From Acanthamoeba castellanii str. Neff (lineage: Eukaryota > Discosea > Longamoebia > Acanthamoebidae): DNA of 28,858 nt. The stretch spans positions 1-28,858 of the forward strand of contig NW_004457364.1 of assembly GCF_000313135.1 (NCBI RefSeq). Reading direction: 5' to 3'. A model generated the notes under the pieces. The model worked only from the letters and a program-made list of their open reading frames with translations, was not told the origin of the DNA and did no database searches. Shown one piece after another: positions 1-8,803 of this stretch. The position numbers were made by a program, and so were the translations under genes. The number at the start of each line of letters is the position of its first letter. Position 1 is the stretch's first letter.

Positions 1-1495
1 CGCCAGACTCGGTGAAGGACTTGATCATGGCCCGGCGCTGCTCCTCCGACCCGCCGGCGAAGATGTCCTGGAACACCTTGTTGAGGGCCGCGTCGCCCTC
101 GAGCTTCTCCTCCTCCACCTCCTTCTCCAGCTGGTCCCAGTTCAGCTTCTTGCGCGACGACGACGGGTACAGGTGCTTGTTGGCGCCTTTTCGATGATGA
201 CGACGAATATGAAGAGACACACGTCAACCTTAGAAGAGACACGCAGCAGTGAAGAAGAAGAAGAAGACATGATGGAGATGGAGACGTACTCGAGGTGTCG
301 GGCCAGGGGTTGACGACGGCACCGGGCTTGGCCTCGAGATTGGCCCACTGGCCGGAGCGCGCCTTCTTGAGCTTAATCTCCACGTTGGCCCGGTTGATGG
401 CGATCTTGCACTGGTCGGGCACGATGGCATCGCACAGCTCGGCGTCGAACACGAACGACGTGCCGTCCGGCAGCTCCAGCGTCACGTCGAGCTGGTGTGT
501 GTGTGTGCGTGTGAACGGTAGATGTAAGCGAGGGAGCCAAGATCCTAAATCGGCCGTTGTTTGGCTGCATCCGCACCTCCTTCTCTTCGAACTGGACCTT
601 GACGTCAGTCTGCTTCAAGTCGCGCTGATAGAAGGTCACGTACACGAACGACTCGTTCTGGTACCACGTGTGCCTGCACCGCATGCACGCCCATCGTGAG
701 CCTTCACACAGCTTTCAACCCCCTCATCGCACGTTGGCTGCCCACTCACAGTGACGCATCGCGTACCTGACCCGGGGCTCCTTGGGAGGAGCAGCAGCCT
801 CGGCCGCTTGTGTGGGCGCCGGTGCGGGAGCTGCGGCTTCCTTGGGCGCCTCCTGGGCAGGAGCAGGGGCAGTAGTGGCAGGCTGTGCGGGAGCAGGAGC
901 AGCCGCCTCGCCCGAAGAAGCTTCAGCTTCGCGTCCTTCCTCGCCTGCGATGCACCAAAAGAAGAAAGTAGGGAGTCAGACGGTGGTGGTGCCACGCGCC
1001 CACAAAAGAAGTAGAAGAAGGAAAGAAGAAAGGTGCCCTACCAGCAAGCTCGGCCTCGCACTTGCGGAGCCAGGTCTTGAAGGTGCTGTTGGCGGGCTCT
1101 ACGGCAAGTCCCGCCTGGAAGGCCTCCCTGGCGGCCTCGAACTCGTCCAACGCGAAGCACGCAGTACTAGATGAAGCGGTGAGATCGTCAGCAATTAATT
1201 GAATGTTTTATACGATTAAATTTAATAAATCCAAGGAAAAAGCATGCGCGTACCCTTTACGCAGAAGGGCACGAGGGTTCTGGGGATCGATGGCGAGAGC
1301 CGCGTTGGCGTCGGCCACGGCGTCGGTGTGGTGCTGCAGCTTCGCGTGGCACGCCGAACGCTTCACGTAGTATTCTGCCGTCTCCTTGGAGGCAGGGCCG
1401 GCAAGGTCGATGGCCTGGCTGAACGCGCCAAGGGCCTCCTCAAAGTCCTCATCCACAAACAGACTGCATCCACGCTGGAACGCCTCGCTGGCCAT
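1..1495 (-). CDS. SGT1: SGT1 co-chaperone (TPR-CS-SGS), 3' end outside window
   Basis: SGT1 links HSP90 and SKP1/SCF ubiquitin ligases and acts in kinetochore assembly and in folding of LRR proteins. Minus-strand exons are 1254-1495, 1042-1166, 767-944, 577-673, 290-491 and 186 to beyond position 1. All five introns are GT-AG with consistent phase. About 343 residues are visible. TPR repeats cover residues 1-122 ([27 protein letters not shown]). An Ala/Pro-rich linker follows to about 180. A CS (p23-like) domain begins at [16 protein letters not shown] (about 181-272). The SGS domain follows, with [14 protein letters not shown] and [13 protein letters not shown]. The window ends at KSFTESG, so only a short C-terminal stretch should be missing. 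The start is the ATG at 1495; the in-frame codon at 1504 is TTG. The three-domain order is diagnostic. The RPAP2 gene ends 153 bp upstream on the same strand. Confidence 0.93.
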
Positions 1496-1648
1496 CTCTC
1501 TCAATATATCTACAAATTATGCTCTTCTGTTGTAGCCAAGCTGCGAGTTTCTTTTGATCTCTCCCCCCCCCCGTCTTCTGCAATTCGGCACTTCCTGCGA
1601 AATCTGGCAGCTCGTTCTTGCCTTTCTTTTTTCGCCTGTTGTTTTTGT

Positions 1649-3789
1649 TTACAGGAACAGTTCGACGAGGAGCTGCCACTCGTCGGGCGAGAGGTTGTGG
1701 GCGGCAAGCAGGCTCCGCTTCTGTGCGTCGCTGGCCTGCATCTGCGCCCGCAACACGTCGTCGCCACGCGCGGCGAGCCTGCAGAGCAGAGATTGCGTCA
1801 GTGCTGCAGATTCCCGTATGGCACACGACACGACCAATGAATGACACGACACGCAACACGACACGACACAAGGGCGACGTACACGTCGAGCAGGACGATG
1901 AGAACGAGGCGCAGCTGCTGTGGCTTGAACATGAGGGGCCGAGGGAAGGCGAAGGTCTCCAGAAGGCGCGACAGGGTGCTGTGAAGCGGGACCGAGATGC
2001 GGAGCTGGGCGCACACGGCGGGCAGCTCGCGCAGCAGCATCTCCTGGATCGTTCGGCCCCTCGCCCGCTCTTGGTCCTTGATTCAGAGAGCGCAACAAAC
2101 AAATAAACAAACGTTCGCAAAAGAGCGAAAGCGGCGGAATGCTGAGAATTGTGTGGTGGCGGCCCGGCGCGTCCCAACGTACCGCGTCGCTGATGGGCAT
2201 GATGTCGCGCGGCGGCTGGGGCGGTTCTTCTTCGTCGGCTTCCTTGGTCATGAGCTCCGCTGTGCCCTCGCCCTGTGATGGCGCCACACGCAGCAAAGAT
2301 CGCGTGAACGCGTTGACACAACTCGTCAGCGATCGCGAAGCAACGGCCGGAGGAGTGCCATGGCCTGCCGCACCTGCGAGCCGCCGCTTCGCTTGAGAAA
2401 CGCGCGCGAGCGTGACGAGGGCCAGTCGGAGAGGGTGGTCCACAGCTGCGCGAACAGGGAGAGCATCGGCTCCGGCATGAAGTTGTCTTCGTCCTCGTCC
2501 TCCTCTTCGTCCGATGTGATATTATTATCGCCCTCTTCCCCATACGCGTCCTGCGCCTCTTCGTGAGCATGACATCGGCGTGCGGGAGCAACGTACAGCG
2601 ATACCAACGTACCGCGTCGCCTGTGTCCCCTGCAGCGCCGGTTCGTTGCTGTTGCTGCGACGGCTTCTGTGTGCGCGGCGGGGTGGGCATTGGGGCCAAG
2701 GTGGGCTCGTCCTGGATCTTGACCAGGCGGAAGGCCTCCTCGAGGGGAATCACCTGCACCGTGCGCCGCTTGCCCATGATGCCCTGGAGGATGGCGGGTC
2801 CCTCGCTCACCCATTCCTCCTCGCGCATGCCCGGCCGGCTCACCCGGTCGCCGCCGCCCGATGACGACCCCACCAGCTTCACCCTCTTGGCGGCGTCGTT
2901 CTTGGCCGGGGAGGTGCGCGACGCCGCGGGCGGGTGGGCGGGTCGCCGCGGGAGCGCGGCGGGGAGCGGACTGCGCGTTCGGCTCGGATGCACCGGGCCG
3001 GCGCCGGTGCCCTTGAGCAGTTTGCCCCACACGTAGCCCTCGACGTCGCCCGTGTCTCGGAAATCCGTGGAGGGCGCACCCGCCTCCGCTCGCTCTGTGA
3101 TCTGCCCAGCCACCGCCGAGCCGCTGCACACGACACACGGCACGGGTAGGGTAAGGAAAGCACTCGGCGATAAGGCCTCGGGGGGGGAGGCAGCTACCGC
3201 TTGGGCGGGAGAGGGTCGCTGCTGTCGGATCGGAGGTGGACCTCCTCCAGCCGGGCGCTGACGAGGCACTCGTCGGAGCAGAACAGGACCCGGTCGCTCA
3301 CGTCGTAGACCCGCTTCTCGCGCAGCGAAATCCGGTATCGCTGGGCCTGTCATCCCGCCTCCGAACATGTGAGAAACACGCACACGCTCGTAGCAGAAGA
3401 GGAGGAGGAGACGAACGGGGACAGCGTGTGCGGTGGTGAGGTAGTTGGGGCACAGGGGGAAGCCGCACAGGCCGGCCACGGCTCGCTCGGCCACGACGTC
3501 GCGGTATTGCCCCGCCGTCAGGAGGTCCACCTGTTTGTTGCGTGCGCGTGCAATGAGCACAGGCACACATGTGTGTGGGGGGTCTGCCAGGGCAATGGAT
3601 GCAAAAGGGGGCGGGGAGGTAGATGCACACGTTTTCGAGGAAGTAGGCGCGAGCAACGTGCCGCTGCAGGAGGGCGCATTGTATCTCGAACTGGGGGATG
3701 CCCGTGATGACCTCCTCCTCGCGTAGCTGGGCCTGGTCCGCAATGCCATGACCCTCGGCATCTGCAGCTGCTACCCCCTCCAGCTCCAT
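1649..3789 (-). CDS. RPAP2: RPAP2/Rtr1-family RNA polymerase II CTD phosphatase
   Basis: This family removes Ser5 phosphate from the RPB1 C-terminal domain and helps import Pol II. Exons: 3631-3789, about 3423-3530, 3198-3346, 2613-3123, 2183-2550, 1883-2076 and 1649-1778; about 539 residues. The Rtr1 zinc module is clear: LTAGQYRDVVAERAVAGLCG, then ISLREKRVYDVSDRVLFCSD. Its four cysteines lie near residues 75, 80, 112 and 116. GYVWGKLLKG follows, then a long Pro/Ser linker, an acidic stretch and a helical C-terminus (SLFAQLWTTLSDW). The donor of exon 2 is ambiguous: two in-frame GT sites at 3422 and 3416. Exon 5 (368 nt) needs one extra base near 2330 to connect its two halves. An in-frame ATG at 3861 would add 24 residues; I chose 3789 because the family-like sequence starts there. 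The gene runs in tandem with PEPCK, 115 bp downstream of the PEPCK stop. Confidence 0.88.
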
Positions 3790-3904
3790 CTTCTTCACGC
3801 CAGGCCAAAAACAAGAAATTGGACGAGAAACGATTTGTGCAAAGTTGAGGAAAATATTCAAAGACAGAGATCGCCAGGTGGCGGTTGGCTGGCGGAAGGG
3901 CGCT

Positions 3905-6628
3905 TTAGGCGAGGCGCTTCTCGAGGGCGTCCATCTGCTTCTTGAGGCCGGCGGGCAGGCGATCGCCGAACTGCTCGGTGTATCGCCTCATCTCCTGGAC
4001 CTCCTCCTTCCAGTCGGACGGGTTGACCTCGAAGAGCTGCTTGATGGCCTCCGGCGAGACGTCGAGGCCCGACGTGTCCAGGGCGCCCTCCTTCGGGATG
4101 TATCCGATCGGGGTCTCCTTGGCTGCACGCGCATTCATCATTCCCACCACACCGGAATTGACGTGAGAAAACCACAACAACAACAACAACAACAACAACA
4201 AAATGAATAGAAATGATGCAAGAAGCTCGAGCTCGAGCGCGGGTCGGCTGTTTGCACGTACCATTACCGGACTTGTTGTCCGTCTGGTCGAAGATCCACT
4301 TCAGCACGCGCGAGTTCTCACCGTAGCCGGGCCACAGGAACGAGCCATCAGCTCCCCTGCGCGCGCGAACATCACCACCACCGCCGTCATCGTCATCAGC
4401 CATTCGTCCACCCAAAGAAAGCTTGAGAGATGCGGCGCACGCACCTTCGGAACCAGTTGACGAAGAAGATCTTGGGGAGCTTGTCGGCCGAGGAGCGGGA
4501 GCCGACGTTGAGCCAGTGCTGCATGTAGTCGGCCATGTTGTAGCCGCAGAAGGGCAGCATGGCGAACGGGTCGTGTCGCATCTCGCCGCGCTTGCCCTCG
4601 GCCGCGGCGGTGACCTCGGAGCCGATCGAGCTGCCAATGTAGGTGCCGTGCTCCCAGTCAAAGGCCTGGTACACGAGCGGCACCACCGTGCGGCGGCGGC
4701 CGCCGAAGAGGATGGCCGAGATGGGCACGCCCTGCGGGTCCTCCCACTTGGAGTCGAGCACAGGGCACTGGTCGGCGGGCGTGGTGAAGCGGGCGTTGGG
4801 GTGGGCCGCGGGCTCCTTGGACTCGGGCGTCCAGTCCTTGCCCTTCCACGAGATCAGGTGCGCGGGCAGCTTGTCGGTCATCGACTCCCACCACACGTCG
4901 TTGTCGTCCGTGAGGGCGCAGTTGGTGAAGAGCGCGTTCTTGACCGTCGTGGCCATGGCGTTGGGGTTCGACGACATCGACGTGCCGGGCGCCACGCCAA
5001 AGAATCCGTTCTCCGGGTTGATCGCGTAGAGACGACCATCTGTGGGTGGTGAGGGGGGGGGCAACCGCACGACACGCACAACACAGGACACGACGTGTGA
5101 GAAAGCGGCACACCAGCACTCTCTCGGTGAGGTGGCGGTCGGTGGCGGTGGTGGAGGCGTAACGCACCCTTGCCGAACCGCATCCAGGCGATGTCGTCAC
5201 CGACGGTCTCGATCTTCCATCCGGGGAGGGTGGGGTTCATCATGGCCTGGTGAATGTGCACCGCGCGCGCGCAAATTAATACATGTATGCTGCGTACGGG
5301 GAGCGGGCGGGGCGTGCGTACGAGGTTGGTCTTGCCGCAAGCCGAGGGGAACGCGGCGGCGATGTACTTCTTCTTGCCCTCGGGGTTGGTGATGCCCAGA
5401 ATGAGCATGTGCTCGGCCAGCCAGCCTTTTTTTGTTGGTTCCCACACCACACCACCGCCACAGGGTTAGGTTGCGATAAGCAGCAGTAGTGGTAGCAGTA
5501 GTGGTAGTAAAGCACGGGTACTCGGTAAGGTACCTTCATCACGGGCCTGGACGGAGGCGATGCGGAGCGCGAAGCACTTCTTGCCGAGGAGGGCGTTGCC
5601 GCCGTAGCCGGAGCCGTAGGACCAGATCTCGCGGGTCTCGGGGTAGTGGACGATGTACTTGTCGGGGTTGCACGGCCACGGCACGTCCTTCTGGCCCGGC
5701 TGCAGCGGCGCGCCCACAGAGTGCACGCACGGCACGAAGTCGCCGTCGCTGCCCAGCGCATCAAACACCTGCGACCGAGCTCCAAAGTTAGCCAAAAGCA
5801 GAAAGGTCCCACGGTTCCGACCGTCACAGCTCACTTACGTCATTAGAGTCCAAGAAGCCCATGAGCTAAGTAGCACGACTGACGTTCTTGTAAAAACACT
5901 TCATCTTATTGCTTATATGAAATACGCCGATTAAAAACAATAATAAGATGTAAATAAATAGGACTGTGGAAGAATACACAAATAAATATTGAATATACAA
6001 AAGAAATGAATTGATTGATTACCTGCTTGCCCATGCGCGTCATGATGCGCATGTTGGCCACGACGTAGGGGGAATCGGTGATCTCCACGCCGATCTTGGA
6101 GAGGGGCGAGCCCACGGGACCCATGCTGAAGGGGACCACGTACATCGTGCGGCCCTTCATCGCGCCAGCGAATTTGCCGTTGAGCGTGGCGCGCATCTCC
6201 TTCGGATCCACCCAGTTGTTGGTCGGGCCTGCGTCGGCCTTGTTGGTCGAGCAGATGTACGTGCGGCCCTCTACGCGCGCAACATCACCAGGGTCCGAGC
6301 GAGCGAGGTACGAGTTGGGCCGCTTGGCCTCGTTGAGCTTGATGAGCGTGCCGCTCTTGACGAGCTCGCTCTTCAAGCGTTCGTCCTCTTCGACCGATCC
6401 GTCGCAGATGTGCACGGCGCTGGGCTGGAGCAGCTTCTGCTGGGTCTTGAGCCACTCAATCAGCTTCTTGTTGGATGTCGAGGCCTCGATGCTCGAAGAA
6501 GAAGATGCGAGCCATCTCCTGACCGCCTGGGGGTACAGCATCGCTGGCGATGTAGACGCTACACGTGATGAGGTCCTTAGGCCCCATGCCGTCGCAGCGC
6601 CACCCTGTCTAAACCCAGAACGCAACAT
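3905..6628 (-). CDS. PCK: Phosphoenolpyruvate carboxykinase (GTP), probably mitochondrial
   Basis: It converts oxaloacetate and GTP to phosphoenolpyruvate, CO2 and GDP, the entry step of gluconeogenesis. Exons: 6023-6628, 5534-5768, 5322-5425, 5168-5246, 4445-5039, 4262-4356 and 3905-4122. They sum exactly to 643 codons plus stop, close to animal GTP-PEPCKs. Visible motifs are [20 protein letters not shown], the P-loop and active-site cysteine in [10 protein letters not shown] (306-315), [10 protein letters not shown] (331-340), FFGVAPGTS and [15 protein letters not shown]. The first 45 residues are rich in Arg, Ser and Ala and lack acidic residues ([10 protein letters not shown], then SSRVAS and [10 protein letters not shown]), as in a mitochondrial presequence. 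This favours the ATG at 6628 over the in-frame ATG at 6754. Intron 1 (5769-6022) carries an AT-rich block and intron 6 a CAA repeat. The gene diverges from TRA2 across 360 bp. Confidence 0.97.
4174..4201. repeat. (CAA)n run in PEPCK intron 6
   Basis: Nine CAA units (TTG on the coding strand) lie between the exons ending KSGN and starting AKETPIGY. Confidence 0.95.
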
Positions 6629-6988
6629 ATCTTTCTCTATGAATCGAGGAGAAGCGGCCGTTCTGCGTGCCGTGGCTTCTTGTCGCGGTGAGACGTGTGT
6701 CTTCACTGCCTTGCTCTCGTCCCACTTTATCGGTTGCAACTTTCTTGTAGACATGTAACAAGACGCGGGCTTCGAATTTTCTGCAGTCCGTTGATCCGGA
6801 ACATGGCATTCCGCGCATACTTATCATTCCAGAGAACGTTATGGTGCCCTTTATTCCGGCTGGGTTCCGATTTGATCGAACTCCAAACACAATGGTACAT
6901 CCACCCAACTTAATTTTTTACTTGATCAGCTCGCTCAAGTTTTCATGGATTCTCGGTACAGTCGGATACCGGAGTACCTGAGCTTAAC
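6629..6988. promoter_or_regulatory. Divergent intergenic region, PEPCK / TRA2
   Basis: These 360 bp separate the two start codons and must hold both 5' UTRs and promoters. The block is less GC-rich than the flanking exons. I see no convincing TATA box and no recognised gene. Short open frames run through it on the minus strand, including an in-frame ATG for PEPCK at 6754, but none resembles a known family. Confidence 0.5.
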
Positions 6989-8664
6989 ATGGACAGGTAC
7001 CCCCGCGCAATTTTTGTTATATTTCGGGTGTAGGATTAAGATGTTGACGAATTTACTCGTGTGGCAGCCCAAGGCGGTCGCCCTCCAAGTCGCCAGTGAG
7101 GGGAGGATCGCGCAGTCGTTCGCCGCGCTCTCGCTCCCCTCCCCGTGTCCGTTCGCCGCGCTCTCGCTCTCCCCCTCCCCGTGCCCGCTCGCCTCGCTCT
7201 CGCTCGCCGCGCGCCCGTTCGCCGCGCTCTCGTTCGCCCGCCCCGCGTGCCCGCTCGCCGCGCTCTCGCTCCCCGCGCGGCAGACGCTCGCCCCGTCGTG
7301 ACTCTCGCGATCGTTCGCCCCGTCGTGACCGATCGCCGCCTCCCCGCACCATCAATCCGGGCGACACGCTCTACGTGACCGGCCTCGCTTCCCGCACGAG
7401 GGAGGCCGATCTCGAGCGCAAGTTTTCCAAGTTCGGCGAGGTCGTCAAGGCCCACCTGGTACAATCATCATCCTGCTCATCCCCTTTTCATTATATTTGT
7501 GTATAATTATTGTATTTTGTTTGTTTGTTTTATTTGTGCTTATTACTATTATTCGTATTTTTTGTTCTACTTGGTCGGGACCAGGTGTGCGACCCGAGGA
7601 CGGGCGATTCGAGGGGTTTCGCGTTCGTGACGATGGGCTCGGACACCGAGGCGCAGGACGCCATGGAGGGCGGCAACCGAACCGAGCTGGACGGCCGCAT
7701 CATCAGCGTTGAGAAGGTACAACCGGCGTCCCCCCCTCCTCCCTTTCCACAATTGCACACATCGCTCTCTCGCTTTTGCGGCGCACGCACGGTGGGACGT
7801 GGAGTGCTGCTCGTGTTGGACTAACCCGGGTCATGCGCGCGGCCTTTAGAACATAGAATTTCACACAACAACTACAACAACCAACCAACACCTCAAGAAC
7901 ATCATCAACAAGCACAACAACAACAACAACAACAACAAAAGTGCAAATGCCAACAACAAATCTTACAACCCTCGCCGGCAACGAGCTGATGATGGCCATC
8001 AAGTGAGCAAATTGCAAGCCAACAGCAACAGCAGCAGCAGCAGAAACAACAACAACAACAACAAGCAGCGTATCGCCACTCAAATTTGATGAGCGCCTGC
8101 AAGTGTCACCGTCACAAGTGTCAAGCTCGCTGCCACGCAAGCAAGTGCACCGCGACATGTCGTGACCCCACCTGGCCCCGCCGGCGCTTAAGCTAACGCT
8201 CTCCAACCACCACCACCACCACCACCCACTTTTGTACCTCCTCATCTTAAGTCCAAGCGCGCCAGACCCAGGTCCCCCACGCCGGGCCGCTACTTGGGCC
8301 ACGAAAAGGGCTCCTGTACGTCGCCCCCCCCCCACCAAACCCCAACCCCAACAACCATTCCTTTCCCATCAGGCCCGATCTCGACTCCTCACCACCTCTT
8401 CGCTACCCCGTTGTGTTGTGTGTTGTGTGTACAGCTTTGCCTCGCTACGGCGGCGGCGGCGGCGGTTATGGAGGCGGCGGCGGCGGCCGCTACGGTGGCG
8501 GATATGGTGGCGGCGGTGGATATGGAGGGCGGTCGGGCGGCAGCAGCTACAGCGGCCGGCGCTACGACCCCTACGAGCGCAGGGACAGGAGGAGTCCCTC
8601 CCCCCGCTCTCGCCGCTCCCCCGACTACAGCCGCCGTTCCCGCTCGCGAAGCCGCTCGCGCTAA
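6989..8664 (+). CDS. TRA2: TRA2-type SR splicing factor (RS-RRM-Gly-RS)
   Basis: Transformer-2 proteins bind exonic enhancers and promote splice-site use. Exons: 6989-6996, 7068-7458, 7585-7716, 8252-8315 and 8435-8664; 274 residues. The first coding exon is only 8 nt (ATG GAC AG) and joins at 7068 to give MDSPRRSPSKSPVRGG. Without it the RS frame has no ATG. RS1 (about 5-90) is made of SRSP/ARSP repeats. The RRM has RNP2 LYVTGL (104-109) and RNP1 RGFAFVTM (143-150). The TRA2-specific post-RRM linker is KRARPRSPTPGRYLG (about 179-193). Then come a Gly/Tyr-rich stretch and a second RS domain ending SRSRSRSR. Two RS domains around one RRM, plus the linker, separate TRA2 from other SR proteins. 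Intron 3 is unusually long (535 nt) and holds a possible extra exon, listed separately. The gene converges on ALG11, with 139 bp between the stops. Confidence 0.92.
7850..8089 (+). other. Possible alternative Asn-rich exon inside TRA2 intron 3
   Basis: Within the 535-nt intron, CTAAC at 7821-7825 lies 24 nt before a TTTAG acceptor at 7845-7849. From 7850 an open frame runs in phase with exon 3 for 79 codons to TGA at 8087-8089. It encodes Asn, Gln and Ser-rich sequence with Asn runs. A GTGAGC donor at 8003 would make a 153-nt (51-codon) cassette that keeps the TRA2 frame. Reading past that donor would truncate the protein after the RRM. The skipped form gives the canonical TRA2 linker, so this would be an alternative form. 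CAA/AAC repeats rarely contain stops, so openness alone is weak evidence. Confidence 0.4.
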
Positions 8665-8803
8665 TCCGGCTCGAGCCCGCTCGCCACACAACACAACACA
8701 CAGCTCGTGTGGCCCCTCTTTCAGGCCTTCGGACCCGGAAGAATCAAAGAGAAGAAGAAGAACAACAACATGCAGTTGAGGCGTGCGCGTGTTGTTTGTG
8801 ACT

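Noticed and set aside
1449..3761. 770-codon open frame on the minus strand
   Set aside because: It runs through several RPAP2 exons and introns in mixed frames and on into SGT1. Only pieces such as the GYVWGKLL exon are real; the length reflects high GC.
6629..6754. Upstream in-frame ATG for PEPCK at 6754
   Set aside because: It would place [15 protein letters not shown], with acidic residues, before the clear presequence-like [10 protein letters not shown]. The downstream ATG fits mitochondrial import better.
6629..6988. Possible remnant gene in the PEPCK/TRA2 spacer (minus-strand frames such as [15 protein letters not shown])
   Set aside because: No frame stays open with family similarity, and no start or splice sites support it.
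6945..7301. Open frame starting MDSRYSRIPEY ahead of the TRA2 RS domain
   Set aside because: It is in the wrong frame for SRSP repeats and has no splice logic; the 8-nt exon solution fits phase and composition.
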